A DNA stretch of 64,000 nt, taken from Paracoccus zeaxanthinifaciens ATCC 21588. Lineage in GTDB: Bacteria; Pseudomonadota; Alphaproteobacteria; Rhodobacterales; Rhodobacteraceae. The stretch is from NCBI RefSeq assembly GCF_000420145.1, contig NZ_ATUJ01000001.1, forward strand, positions 1-64,000, in the 5' to 3' direction. Below the pieces are notes generated by a model that saw only the letters and a list, made by a program, of their open reading frames with translations, searched no databases and was not told the DNA's origin. The translations under genes were made by a program, and so were the position numbers. Within the stretch, counting starts at the first letter, position 1. Each line of letters begins with the position of its first letter. This document shows, one piece after another, positions 1-17,953 of the stretch.

Positions 1-503
1 CCCTTGATGATCGGAATGTCGTCGCCCGGGAAGTCGTAGCTGGACAGCAGCTCGCGCACTTCCATCTCGACCAGTTCCAGCAGCTCTTCGTCATCCACCT
101 GGTCGACCTTGTTCAGGTACACGACCATGTAGGGGATGCCGACCTGGCGGCCCAGCAGGATGTGCTCGCGCGTCTGCGGCATCGGGCCGTCGGCGGCGTT
201 CACGACCAGGATCGCGCCGTCCATCTGCGCCGCACCCGTGATCATGTTCTTCACGTAGTCGGCGTGGCCCGGGCAGTCCACGTGCGCGTAGTGGCGCGTC
301 TCGGACTCGTATTCCACGTGCGCCGTCGAGATCGTGATCCCGCGGGCCTTCTCTTCCGGCGCGCCGTCGATCTGGTCGTAGGCGCGGAAGTCGCCGAAGT
401 ACTTCGTGATCGCAGCCGTCAGCGTCGTCTTGCCGTGGTCAACGTGACCGATGGTCCCGATGTTGACGTGCGGTTTCGTCCGTTCAAACTTTGCCTTTGC
501 CAT
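1..503 (-). CDS. tuf: Elongation factor Tu, N-terminal part (runs off the left edge)
   Basis: EF-Tu is the GTPase that delivers aminoacyl-tRNA to the ribosomal A site. Only the first 167 residues are present. Visible GTPase motifs are the P-loop GHVDHGKTT (residues 19-27), the switch [10 protein letters not shown] motif and the G4 motif NKVD. The start [11 protein letters not shown] is the usual EF-Tu start. It is the last gene of the rpsL-rpsG-fusA-tuf block, 64 nt after fusA, with a GC-rich hairpin in that gap. Alphaproteobacteria often carry two tuf copies; whether a second exists cannot be seen here. Confidence 0.98.
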   Translation of the reverse strand, partial: MAKAKFERTKPHVNIGTIGHVDHGKTTLTAAITKYFGDFRAYDQIDGAPEEKARGITISTAHVEYESETRHYAHVDCPGHADYVKNMITGAAQMDGAILVVNAADGPMPQTREHILLGRQVGIPYMVVYLNKVDQVDDEELLELVEMEVRELLSSYDFPGDDIPIIK

Positions 504-537
504 GTGCAGGGCTCCTCAAGTCAAATGATGCAGGACG

Positions 538-559
538 GGCGGGGCGATCATGCCCCGCC
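538..559 (-). other. GC hairpin in the fusA-tuf spacer
   Basis: Perfect 8-bp inverted repeat, GGCGGGGC (538-545) against GCCCCGCC (552-559), with a 6-nt loop. It follows the fusA stop by 8 nt and is not followed by a T-run on the transcribed strand, so it is more likely an RNA-processing or mRNA-stability structure than a terminator. Function is inferred. Confidence 0.45.
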
Positions 560-567
560 ACGCCATA

Positions 568-2691
<2,124 letters not shown>

Positions 2692-2709
2692 GGTCTGGAT
2701 CCTTTTACC

Positions 2710-3180
2710 TTACCAGCGGTAGTGGCTGAACGCTTTGTTGGCGTCGGCCATCTTGTGCGTGTCTTCGCGCTTCTTGACGGCAGTGCCGCGGCCGTTGACC
2801 GCATCGGCCAGCTCGCCCGCAAGACGCTCTTCCATCGTGTTCTCGTTGCGGTTCTTCGCAGCCGTAATCAGCCAGCGGATCGCCAGCGCCTCGCGGCGGG
2901 TCGGGCGAACCTCGACCGGAACCTGGTAGGTCGCACCACCGACGCGACGCGAACGCACTTCGACCGAAGGCTTCACGTTGTCGAGGGCTTCGTGGAAGAC
3001 TTCGATCGGCTCGCGCTTGAGGCGGGTCTCGACGCGGTCCAGCGCGTTGTAGACGATCCGCTCGGCGGTCGATTTCTTGCCGTCAACCATCAGGTTGTTC
3101 ATGAATTTGGTCAGCACGCGATCGCCAAATTTGGCGTCGGGCAGGACTTCGCGCTTTTCAGCGGCGTGACGACGGGACAT
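2710..3180 (-). CDS. rpsG: 30S ribosomal protein S7
   Basis: S7 is a primary 16S rRNA-binding protein that nucleates the 30S head and lines the E-site mRNA exit. The 156-residue length and the N-terminal [20 protein letters not shown] segment are typical. The basic stretch with [20 protein letters not shown] is the family signature. The gene sits 12 nt after rpsL and 18 nt before fusA, so the three are almost certainly co-transcribed. In E. coli S7 represses its own operon; no homologous site was identified here. Confidence 0.99.
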   Translation of the reverse strand: MSRRHAAEKREVLPDAKFGDRVLTKFMNNLMVDGKKSTAERIVYNALDRVETRLKREPIEVFHEALDNVKPSVEVRSRRVGGATYQVPVEVRPTRREALAIRWLITAAKNRNENTMEERLAGELADAVNGRGTAVKKREDTHKMADANKAFSHYRW

Positions 3181-3192
3181 TGATGCCTCTCC

Positions 3193-3564
3193 TTACTTCG
3201 GACGCTTCGCGCCGTATTTCGAACGACGCTGACGACGATCCTTGACGCCCTGGGTATCCAGCACACCGCGCAGGATGTGGTAACGGACACCCGGAAGGTC
3301 TTTTACACGGCCGCCGCGGATCAGCACGACGCTGTGTTCCTGCAGGTTGTGCTTTTCGCCCGGGATGTAGGAGATGACCTCGAAGCCATTCGTCAGGCGC
3401 ACCTTGGCGACCTTACGCATAGCGGAGTTCGGTTTCTTCGGCGTCGTGGTGTAGACGCGCGTGCAGACGCCGCGCTTCTGCGGGCATCCCTGCAGGTGCT
3501 GCGACTTCGAGCGCTGCACCTTCGGCTGCCGCGGCTTGCGGATCAGCTGTTGGATCGTAGGCAT
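3193..3564 (-). CDS. rpsL: 30S ribosomal protein S12
   Basis: S12 is the decoding-centre protein, controlling translational accuracy, and is the target affected by streptomycin resistance mutations. The 123 residues are full length. The two streptomycin-relevant loops (TPKKPNSA near residue 43 and [12 protein letters not shown] near residue 90) have the wild-type lysines, so a sensitive type is predicted. It is the first gene of the rpsL-rpsG-fusA-tuf block. The 257-nt gap upstream must hold its promoter, but I could not pick a convincing -35/-10 pair there. Confidence 0.99.
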   Translation of the reverse strand: MPTIQQLIRKPRQPKVQRSKSQHLQGCPQKRGVCTRVYTTTPKKPNSAMRKVAKVRLTNGFEVISYIPGEKHNLQEHSVVLIRGGRVKDLPGVRYHILRGVLDTQGVKDRRQRRSKYGAKRPK

Positions 3565-3821
3565 TCGGTTCCCCGTCTTGCTCTGTCAATACTCGCAACC
3601 GGACCGGCTGCGCCACTTCTCGACGGTACCTTGCGCGAATCGCAAAATACCAAGCCCGTCCGGCCCATAAAGGGCTGACGGGCATAATTCCAGAGGATCG
3701 GGGCATTTTCGGGCCCGGATCGTGACCGTGATGGTTCTGGTTCCCGACATGGAAGCCTGCCGGGTGACGGGGCTATAGGGGCAAAGCGCCATGCTGTCAA
3801 CATGGCCAGCCCTGCCCCGCC

Positions 3822-4637
3822 TCAGCTCAGACCGCGGACCAAGCGGTCGATCCGGCCCCGCTGCAGCCCGAAGCGGGTCCGCAGCAGGCGGTTCAGGCCG
3901 TCATCCCCGACCTCCCATGGCTGGCCCGGCCCGACCGATCCGCTGTCGCTGTCGCCGTGGATAGATCGCAGGAACATCGCATCCCGGTTCAGCGACACGC
4001 CCGACATCCAGCGCGCCAGCTTCGAGTGATCGAAGCTCAGCGCCGTCTCCGGCGCGTCCGGCGGCAGGAATATCGTCAGCGCCACGCCCATGTTGTGGCA
4101 GATGCGCGGCTCGAACCGGGCGCCGCCCGCCTCGGCATGCAGCATCAGCCCGCGCCCGTAATCCAGCGACAGCCTGCCCTCGGCCCGCCACAGATCGGCA
4201 AGGCGCGCAAAATCCCGGCGGGTGCTCGCGACATAGTCGATGGCGACCGCGTCATCGTCATCGTGGCGGAAATGGCCGATCACCTCGGCCTGCGGATCGA
4301 GATGGGGCGCGATCGCCTGGCGGCAGGCCGGAAGGTGATATTCCATCGGCGGGACCAGCGACAGGCGCAACTGCGGGATCTCGTCGCACAGGGCACGCAG
4401 GCGCGACAGGTAGGGCTCGGGCAGGTCCGGCCCGGTCATCACGACCAGCGTGAACTCGGGATCCGTCTGCGCGCGCCACCCCGGCAGCGCGATCTCGGTG
4501 AACCAGCGCCAGCGACGCGCCAGCCGGTCGGGATCATAGAGATAGGCCCGACGCGCCTCGATACTGTCATGTTCGACCTGGTAGCCCCGCATCCCCAGAT
4601 AGGAGAAGCGGCACAGGCCAAGCATCTGAAGCCGCAT
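3822..4637 (-). CDS. Putative rhamnosyltransferase-like glycosyltransferase
   Basis: Predicted cytoplasmic glycosyltransferase of the putative rhamnosyl-transferase type. The start chosen is the Met opening MRLQMLGLCRFSYLG, because its ATG overlaps the stop of the upstream permease by one base (TGATG); an in-frame extension upstream would run inside that gene. The protein would be 271 residues. Visible are the N-terminal R-x-W-FTE-ALPGW...QTDPEFTLVV segment typical of this family and an acidic HDDDDAV motif that could bind the metal and nucleotide-sugar. The acceptor is unknown. It probably forms an operon with the DMT permease, inserted between rpoC and rpsL. Confidence 0.72.
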   Translation of the reverse strand: MRLQMLGLCRFSYLGMRGYQVEHDSIEARRAYLYDPDRLARRWRWFTEIALPGWRAQTDPEFTLVVMTGPDLPEPYLSRLRALCDEIPQLRLSLVPPMEYHLPACRQAIAPHLDPQAEVIGHFRHDDDDAVAIDYVASTRRDFARLADLWRAEGRLSLDYGRGLMLHAEAGGARFEPRICHNMGVALTIFLPPDAPETALSFDHSKLARWMSGVSLNRDAMFLRSIHGDSDSGSVGPGQPWEVGDDGLNRLLRTRFGLQRGRIDRLVRGLS

Positions 4638-5575
4638 CAGCGCCGCCGTCCCAGTTTCGCCTCTCGCCAGATGGTATAGATCCCGGCGCCCACGACAAGC
4701 GCCGATCCGACCCATGTCCACAGGTCCGGCCAGTCACCGAAGATCGCCAGCCCCAGCACGATCGCCATCAGCAACGAGGTATAGCGGAAGGGCGTCACGG
4801 CCGCGATCTCGCCCACGCGCATCGCGCCCACCCCGCACATGTAGCCGATGGTCAGGAAGCCCGCGCCGACCAGGATCAGCGCGACCTGCCACAGCTGGGG
4901 CATCACCCAGCCCTGCCCCATGCTGAGCACGAACCCCGTGATCGTCACGCTGAGCGCGGCATAGAAGGCGATGGTCCCCGACGCGATCCCGCGCGCGAAG
5001 CGCCGGGTCGAAAGGTCGCGCAGCGCGACCAGCAGCATCGCCCCAAGCGCGACCAGCGCCCAGACGCCGAAGGTCCCGCTGCCGGGCCGCAGGATGATCA
5101 GCACCCCCAGAAGCCCGACGCCCACCGCGGACAGCCGCCGCCAGCCAAGCGTCTCGTTGAAGAACAGCGCCGCCCCCAGCATCACGACCAGCGGCAGCGA
5201 CTGCATCACCGCCGTCAGGTCCGCGATCGCCATGCGGGTCAGCGCATTGAGGAACAGCATGGTCGAGCCGATCTCGCCGATCAGGCGCAGCACCATGGGC
5301 CAGCGCGCGTCGCGCGGCAGCCGCAGCTGCAACCCGCCCTGCGCACGCGTCACGATCAGCAGGAACAGCATCACGCACAGCCCGCGCATGGTCATCGCCT
5401 GGTACAGGGGTATGTCCTCGGTCACGAACTTGATGATGGTGTCGTTGCAGGTGAAGCCCATCATCGACAGGGTCATCAGCCCTGCCCCGCGCAGGTTGTC
5501 GCCCGGCTGCAACGGTTCGGGCCTGACCGAGGCAGGCCGGACACGCCGGATCGGGGACATCAGCGGGGTTCTCAT
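4637..5575 (-). CDS. DMT superfamily (EamA-type) permease
   Basis: Inner-membrane transporter of the drug/metabolite superfamily, 312 residues. About ten hydrophobic segments can be traced, in two repeated EamA halves. The first begins at GAGLMTLSMMGFTCNDTIIKF and the second near GVWALVALGAMLL, which is the usual architecture. The substrate cannot be told from sequence. The first ~30 residues are polar; a later start at MSPIRR or at the Met before TLSMM is possible. It lies 136 nt after rpoC behind a terminator, and overlaps the rhamnosyltransferase-like gene by one base. Confidence 0.82.
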   Translation of the reverse strand: MRTPLMSPIRRVRPASVRPEPLQPGDNLRGAGLMTLSMMGFTCNDTIIKFVTEDIPLYQAMTMRGLCVMLFLLIVTRAQGGLQLRLPRDARWPMVLRLIGEIGSTMLFLNALTRMAIADLTAVMQSLPLVVMLGAALFFNETLGWRRLSAVGVGLLGVLIILRPGSGTFGVWALVALGAMLLVALRDLSTRRFARGIASGTIAFYAALSVTITGFVLSMGQGWVMPQLWQVALILVGAGFLTIGYMCGVGAMRVGEIAAVTPFRYTSLLMAIVLGLAIFGDWPDLWTWVGSALVVGAGIYTIWREAKLGRRR

Positions 5576-5628
5576 GGGGGCACCTTCGGGTTGTTCCCCG
5601 CAGGCTTAGGCGATGACGTGCCCCGGCG

Positions 5629-5654
5629 GCAAGCGCCCGCTTGCACGGCGTGCA
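5629..5654. promoter_or_regulatory. Two overlapping palindromes upstream of the DMT permease gene
   Basis: GCAAGCG-cc-CGCTTGC (5629-5644) is a perfect inverted repeat with a 2-nt spacer. It overlaps TGCAC-ggc-GTGCA (5642-5654). Both lie in the 136-nt gap between the rpoC terminator and the permease start, where a transcription-factor operator would be expected. No regulator for it is encoded nearby. Function is inferred only from symmetry and position. Confidence 0.35.
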
Positions 5655-5662
5655 GAAATGAC

Positions 5663-5690
5663 GAAGGCCCGGCTGGGATGCCGGGCCTTC
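5663..5690 (-). terminator. Terminator downstream of rpoC
   Basis: A 10-bp perfect stem, GAAGGCCCGG (5663-5672) against CCGGGCCTTC (5681-5690), with an 8-nt loop, begins 22 nt after the rpoC stop. The T-tract on the transcribed strand is weak (GTCATTTCT), so termination may be partial. It would separate the rpoBC transcript from the DMT permease pair. Confidence 0.7.
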
Positions 5691-5711
5691 GCGCGTCTCA
5701 TGCCGAAACGA

Positions 5712-9950
<4,239 letters not shown>

Positions 9951-10002
9951 TTTTCAATCCTGATGAAGGGCGCGGGAGTGGCGGAAGCGAGGGCCGAAGC
10001 CC

Positions 10003-14148
<4,146 letters not shown>

Positions 14149-14177
14149 GGGGTCTTGTCACCTTTCGTCTTCGCGCG

Positions 14178-14203
14178 CGTTCCGGGTCGGGGCCCCCGGA
14201 ACG
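14178..14203 (-). other. Hairpin just upstream of rpoB
   Basis: Perfect 9-bp inverted repeat, CGTTCCGGG (14178-14186) against CCCGGAACG (14195-14203), with an 8-nt loop, about 30 nt before the rpoB ATG. It lies in the mRNA leader of rpoB within the rplL-rpoB spacer. It may affect processing or ribosome access; there is no T-run. Confidence 0.5.
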
Positions 14204-14320
14204 GGCCTACGAATGTAGGGGTGAGGCTCCATTCGTGCCATGCGTCCCACCGCACGGCTCCCGAGCCTCGAACATGCCCTGAAGGAAGGTCGCGCGTCGA
14301 CCGCCCTTCAAGACAGGTTC

Positions 14321-14350
14321 GGCAGGGACCGGGAAATCCCGGACCCTGCC
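14321..14350 (-). other. Long hairpin in the rplL-rpoB spacer (attenuator or processing site)
   Basis: GGCAGGG-a-CCGGGA pairs with TCCCGG-a-CCCTGCC: a stem of about 13 bp with one central mismatch, starting 26 nt after the rplL stop. The downstream T-tract is absent, so a complete terminator is unlikely. E. coli has an RNase III processing site and a partial terminator in the equivalent spacer. By analogy this could set the ratio of ribosomal protein to polymerase synthesis. That role is inferred. Confidence 0.55.
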
Positions 14351-14376
14351 TCTTCATTCGTCAGCCGTGAGGCCGA

Positions 14377-14748
14377 TTACTTCAGCTCGACTTTCGCGCC
14401 AGCGTCTTCGAGCTTCTTCTTGATCTCTTCGGCTTCTGCCTTGGCAGCGCCTTCCTTGACCTTGCCACCGGCTTCGACCAGGTCCTTGGCTTCTTTCAGG
14501 CCCAGACCGGTGATGCCGCGAACTTCCTTGATCACGTTGATCTTGTTCGCGCCGGCGTCGGTCAGGACGACGTCGAATTCGGTCTTCTCTTCGGCGGCTT
14601 CGGCAGCAGCAGCCGGGCCAGCCATCATGACAGCGCCGCCAGCTGCGGGCTCGATGCCGTACTCATCCTTCAGGATGGTCTTCAGTTCCTGGGCTTCCAG
14701 CAGGGTCAGGCCCACGATTTCTTCGGCGAGTTTCTTCAGATCAGCCAT
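14377..14748 (-). CDS. rplL: 50S ribosomal protein L7/L12
   Basis: Stalk protein of the large subunit, which recruits and stimulates the translational GTPases. The 123 residues show the expected order: an N-terminal dimerisation helix ([21 protein letters not shown]), an Ala/Gly hinge ([21 protein letters not shown]), and a C-terminal factor-binding domain with the [11 protein letters not shown] motif. It follows rplJ by 65 nt and is separated from rpoB by the hairpin-rich spacer. Confidence 0.99.
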   Translation of the reverse strand: MADLKKLAEEIVGLTLLEAQELKTILKDEYGIEPAAGGAVMMAGPAAAAEAAEEKTEFDVVLTDAGANKINVIKEVRGITGLGLKEAKDLVEAGGKVKEGAAKAEAEEIKKKLEDAGAKVELK

Positions 14749-14813
14749 TTTTCCGTTCTTTCACTTTATGGTTCCGACTGCGTGTGTTCAACCACACGAG
14801 GGAAAGGGGTTGC

Positions 14814-15329
14814 TTATGCAGCCTCGCGCTCTTCCAGAGTGCTGAGGATGCCCGCGATGTTCGAAGCAGGCGCACCGATCGCACCGGCGATGTTCGAGGC
14901 AGGCGCACCGATGCAGGACACGATCTGAGCGATGAGCTCTTCACGCGACGGCATCGAGGCGACGGCTTTCACACCGGCCGTATCAAGCGCCGTGTCACCC
15001 ATCGCACCGCCCAGGATCACGAATTTCTCGTTGTCCTTGGCGTACTTGTCGGCGATCCGGGCAGCAGCCACGGGATCTTCCGAGTAGGTGAGCACGGTCA
15101 TGCCCGTCAGGTATTCGGCGATGCTTTCGCAAGGCTTACCTTCCAGGGCGATCTTGGCGAGCCTGTTCTTGGCGACGCGAACCGAACCACCGGCTTCGCG
15201 CATGCGCGAGCGGAGGTCCTGCATCTGTGCAACCGTCATCCCCTCGTAGTGGGCAACCACCACGACGCCAGAGCTTTCAAAGATCTGGCCGAGTTCGTCG
15301 ACCAGCTGTTCCTTTTGTGCTCTATCCAC
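14814..15329 (-). CDS. rplJ: 50S ribosomal protein L10
   Basis: Base of the ribosomal stalk; binds 23S rRNA and carries L7/L12 dimers. The start is taken as the GTG opening [17 protein letters not shown], because it matches the family N-terminus and GGAG lies 6 nt upstream; the longer frame would add 13 unlikely residues. This gives 171 residues. The C-terminus, which holds the L12-binding helix, contains a near-perfect 33-bp duplication giving two copies of [10 protein letters not shown]. The gene is preceded by a 245-nt leader with an L10-leader-like RNA. Confidence 0.97.
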   Translation of the reverse strand: MDRAQKEQLVDELGQIFESSGVVVVAHYEGMTVAQMQDLRSRMREAGGSVRVAKNRLAKIALEGKPCESIAEYLTGMTVLTYSEDPVAAARIADKYAKDNEKFVILGGAMGDTALDTAGVKAVASMPSREELIAQIVSCIGAPASNIAGAIGAPASNIAGILSTLEEREAA

Positions 15330-15455
15330 GGTTTCACTCCAAATTGGGGGTTTCCCCCCGGCTCTCACTTTTCCCGATGCTCCGCGGATGCGGGACCGGG
15401 TCGGGTCCGTCTAGGGCAAGATCACCCGAAGATATCCCCGCGAAGGGCGCCTTCG

Positions 15456-15520
15456 GAAAAATGCTTCCCCATCTCAGGAAGGAAATTAAGCCGGTTTCCC
15501 GGCACCCTCCGTCTCGGACA
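15456..15520 (-). ncRNA. Putative L10 leader (autoregulatory mRNA element)
   Basis: In the leader of rplJ, the transcript can form GCCGG-GAAA-CCGGC (15490-15503). This is enclosed by a second stem, GGAGGG with CCTTCC, and separated from it by an asymmetric bulge (one nucleotide on one side, TTAATTT on the other), a kink-turn-like layout. A CCTGAGATGGGG segment follows. This resembles the L10(L12)4-binding leader that controls rplJL translation in many bacteria. It was recognised by eye, not by a covariance model. Confidence 0.55.
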
Positions 15521-15549
15521 GGACGGGGCCATGGTGGCGGCCCCGCCAT

Positions 15550-15567
15550 CCCGGCATTTCTGCCGGG
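15550..15567 (-). other. Hairpin after rplA
   Basis: CCCGGCA (15550-15556) and TGCCGGG (15561-15567) form a perfect 7-bp stem closed by a GAAA tetraloop on the transcript, 7 nt after the rplA stop. No T-run follows. A second stem, GGGGCC/GGCCCC at 15525-15544, lies just beyond. These probably stabilise or process the 3' end of the rplKA message upstream of the rplJ leader. Confidence 0.5.
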
Positions 15568-15574
15568 AAACTGA

Positions 15575-16270
15575 TCAGGCGTCGGCGCCGGTCACGTCGA
15601 CCGAAACGCCCGGGCCCATGGTCGAGCTGATCGAGACCTTCTTCATGTAGGTCCCCTTCGCGCCCGAGGGCTTCGCCTTGTTCACGGCGTCGACGAAGGC
15701 GCGCAGGTTCTGCGCCAGCTTGTCCTCGTCGAACGACACCTTGCCGATGCCTGCGTGCACGACGCCGGCCTTCTCGGCCTTGAACTGGACTTCACCGCCC
15801 TTGGCAGCTTCGACGGCCGATTTCACGTCCATCGTCACCGTGCCGACCTTGGGGTTCGGCATCAGGTTGCGCGGGCCCAGGATCTTGCCCAGACGGCCGA
15901 CCAGCGGCATCATGTCCGGGGTGGCGATGCAGCGATCGAATTCGATCTTGCCCGACTGGATGGTCTCCATCAGGTCTTCCGCACCGACGATGTCCGCGCC
16001 TGCGGCCTTGGCCTCGTCAGCCTTGGGGCCACGTGCGAACACGGCGACGCGAACGTCCTTGCCGGTACCTGCGGGCAGGGTCACAACGCCGCGGACCATC
16101 TGGTCTGCGTGACGCGGGTCGACGCCCAGGTTCAGCGCGATCTCGACGGTCTCGTCGAACTTCGCCGAAGCGGCCGACTTCACCAGCTTGACGGCTTCCT
16201 CGACCGAGAGGTTCGCCTTGCCTTCGAATGCAGCGCGCGCGGCGGCTTTCTTCTTGGAAATCTTCGCCAT
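15575..16270 (-). CDS. rplA: 50S ribosomal protein L1
   Basis: L1 is the mobile stalk protein at the E site and, in well-studied bacteria, the translational repressor of the L11-L1 mRNA. The 231 residues are family length. The [22 protein letters not shown] and PKVGTVTMD segments are characteristic. It starts 3 nt after the rplK stop, so translational coupling is likely. The 3' side is the long leader of rplJ. Confidence 0.99.
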   Translation of the reverse strand: MAKISKKKAAARAAFEGKANLSVEEAVKLVKSAASAKFDETVEIALNLGVDPRHADQMVRGVVTLPAGTGKDVRVAVFARGPKADEAKAAGADIVGAEDLMETIQSGKIEFDRCIATPDMMPLVGRLGKILGPRNLMPNPKVGTVTMDVKSAVEAAKGGEVQFKAEKAGVVHAGIGKVSFDEDKLAQNLRAFVDAVNKAKPSGAKGTYMKKVSISSTMGPGVSVDVTGADA

Positions 16271-16273
16271 GAC

Positions 16274-16726
16274 TTAGCCTTTCACCTCGAGGCCGATCGA
16301 ACGGGCCGAACCGACGATGATCTTCATCGCGGCTTCCACGTCGTTGGCCGACAGGTCGGCCATCTTGGCTTCGGCGATCTCGCGGACCTGCTTGACGGTC
16401 ACGGAACCGGCGGTCGCACGGCCCGGCTTTTCCGAACCCTTGGCGCGGTTGCGCTTGCCGACCGGCTTCAGGCCAGCGGCCTTCTTCAGCAGGAACGATG
16501 CCGGCGGCGTCTTCGTCACGAAGGTGAACGACTTGTCGGCATAGTAGGTGATCACGACCGGAACGGGGGCGCCCTGTTCCATTTCCTGCGTCTTGGCGTT
16601 GAACGCCTTGCAGAATTCCATGATGTTGATGCCGCGCTGACCCAGTGCGGGGCCAACGGGGGGCGACGGGTTCGCCTGACCCGCCTTGATCTGCAGCTTC
16701 AACTGCCCGACGACTTTCTTGGCCAT
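16274..16726 (-). CDS. rplK: 50S ribosomal protein L11
   Basis: L11 binds the GTPase-associated centre of 23S rRNA and is needed for the RelA-dependent stringent response. The protein is 150 residues, slightly longer than the usual 141-143, because of a few extra C-terminal residues. The N-terminal proline-rich motif [18 protein letters not shown] and the C-terminal RNA-binding domain are intact. It lies 87 nt after nusG; the spacer contains a small stem (GCCCG/CGGGC at 16750-16764). Confidence 0.99.
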   Translation of the reverse strand: MAKKVVGQLKLQIKAGQANPSPPVGPALGQRGINIMEFCKAFNAKTQEMEQGAPVPVVITYYADKSFTFVTKTPPASFLLKKAAGLKPVGKRNRAKGSEKPGRATAGSVTVKQVREIAEAKMADLSANDVEAAMKIIVGSARSIGLEVKG

Positions 16727-16813
16727 TTGGCCCTCTCCTTCATCATCAAGCCCGGCAAGCGGGCCGATTTAGCGGTTCGGCACGACCCGTGGGCCGAAAC
16801 CTCCCGCGACCAA

Positions 16814-17350
16814 TCACGCGGTCTTGGAAACCTGCGTGAATTCCAGCTCGACCGGCGTCGGCCGGCCGAAGATCGACACCGTGACCTTGATGCGCGAAGA
16901 GACCTCGTCGACCTCCTCGACCATCCCCGAGAACCCCTCGAAGGGACCATCGGTCACGTTGACCTGCTCGCCCACGTCGAAGCGGATCAGGTTGCGCGGG
17001 GCAGCCTGCTCGCCCGAACCCGAGCGGTTCAGCATCGCGTTCACTTCCTCGTCGCGCATCGGCATCGGCTTGCCCTGCGCGCCCAGGAAACCGGTGACGC
17101 GGTTCGTCGAGTTGACCAGGTGGTAGGTGCGATCCGACATGTCCATGTGCACCAGCACATAGCCCGGCATGAAGCGACGCTCCGAGGTGACCTTCTTGCC
17201 ACGACGGATCTCGATCACTTCCTCGGTCGGGACCAGCACCTCGTCGATCTGCTCTTCGAGACCTTTTTCGGCCACTGCCTGACGAATCGCCTCGGCGACC
17301 TTCTTCTCGAAGTTCGACAGGACGCTGACCGAATACCAACGCTTTGCCAT
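16814..17350 (-). CDS. nusG: Transcription termination/antitermination protein NusG
   Basis: NusG binds RNA polymerase across the clamp, suppresses pausing, recruits Rho, and can link to ribosomal S10. The protein is 178 residues. The NGN domain covers roughly residues 1-115, with the RFMPGYVLVHMDM core. The KOW domain begins at VGEQVNVTDGPFEGFSG. The N-terminus MAKRWYSVSVLSNFEKKVAE is typical. A terminator-like hairpin with a possible alternative pairing lies between secE and this gene, so nusG expression may be uncoupled from secE. Confidence 0.99.
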   Translation of the reverse strand: MAKRWYSVSVLSNFEKKVAEAIRQAVAEKGLEEQIDEVLVPTEEVIEIRRGKKVTSERRFMPGYVLVHMDMSDRTYHLVNSTNRVTGFLGAQGKPMPMRDEEVNAMLNRSGSGEQAAPRNLIRFDVGEQVNVTDGPFEGFSGMVEEVDEVSSRIKVTVSIFGRPTPVELEFTQVSKTA

Positions 17351-17433
17351 GTCTCGATCGACCCCTGCTCATCTCGCGGGGAATCACGTCCTGCGGACGC
17401 CAAACCCCTTGAATTCATACGCTTCCGACAAAG

Positions 17434-17469
17434 TAAAAACCGGCGCGCATGCGGATTCGATGCACGCCG
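17434..17469 (-). terminator. Intrinsic terminator/attenuator between secE and nusG
   Basis: A 10-bp stem (17460-17469 with 17441-17450, one T-G wobble, 9-nt loop) is followed on the transcribed strand by GTTTTTACTTT. It lies 55 nt after the secE stop and about 84 nt before the nusG start. The six bases 17464-17469 of its 5' arm could instead pair with 17486-17491, which would break the terminator. A second hairpin (17470-17477 with 17505-17512) abuts it. Readthrough must be regulated, or nusG needs its own promoter. Confidence 0.65.
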
Positions 17470-17523
17470 TTTGCCGGACAGTTCGCGGCGTTTACCCCCG
17501 CATGCCGGCAAATGCAACCCCCA

Positions 17524-17718
17524 TCAGCCGCTGATGAGGCGCAGCCCCTCGGTCAGGCCGGTGCGGATGACCAGGTCGACCAGGAAGAAGAACAGGCTGG
17601 TGATGGACGCGAAGATCAGGACCATGATGGTGGTCGTGATCACCTCGCGGCGGGTGGGCCAGGTGATCTTGGCGGCCTCGGCGCGGACCTGGTTGATGAA
17701 CTGCACGGGATTGGCCAC
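17524..17718 (-). CDS. secE: Preprotein translocase subunit SecE
   Basis: Small essential subunit of the SecYEG channel in the inner membrane. The 64 residues match the short, single-spanning SecE of most bacteria outside the enterics. The signature FINQVRAEAAKITWPTRREV precedes one transmembrane helix (roughly residues 28-52). The gene starts 97 nt after the tRNA-Trp 3' end, and the tRNA promoter is the obvious source of transcription. It is followed by a terminator-like structure before nusG. Confidence 0.98.
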   Translation of the reverse strand: MANPVQFINQVRAEAAKITWPTRREVITTTIMVLIFASITSLFFFLVDLVIRTGLTEGLRLISG

Positions 17719-17815
17719 GCTTTCAGCCTCCTTCGGAAATACCGGCCCGATCTAACCGCAAGCCGCGACCGTTTCAAGATCGCAGGCGTTCCATTGCGGC
17801 TGTATCGGAAGGACC

Positions 17816-17891
17816 TGGCAGGGGCAGGGGGACTCGAACCCACGACCCTCGGTTTTGGAGACCGATGCTCTACCAACTGAGCTATACCCCT
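17816..17891 (-). tRNA. trnW: tRNA-Trp (anticodon CCA)
   Basis: A 76-nt cloverleaf with the CCA end encoded. The acceptor stem AGGGGTA/TGCCCCT has one G-T wobble. The anticodon stem TCGGT/ACCGA closes loop CTCCAAA, giving anticodon CCA. The T-loop is TTCGAGT. A tRNA-Trp directly in front of secE-nusG is the usual bacterial arrangement. Confidence 0.98.
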
Positions 17892-17902
17892 GAGGTCGGG
17901 CC

Positions 17903-17931
17903 TGACTAATCCTGCCGCGCGGCGGCGTCAA
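17903..17931 (-). promoter_or_regulatory. Promoter of tRNA-Trp (and probably secE)
   Basis: TTGACG, a 17-bp spacer, and TAGTCA on the minus strand. Predicted transcription start is about 4 nt before the mature tRNA 5' end. The -35 is nearly consensus, and the spacing and position fit a strong stable-RNA promoter. Confidence 0.7.
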
Positions 17932-17953
17932 GCAGGTATCCGGGGCTTTCGGC

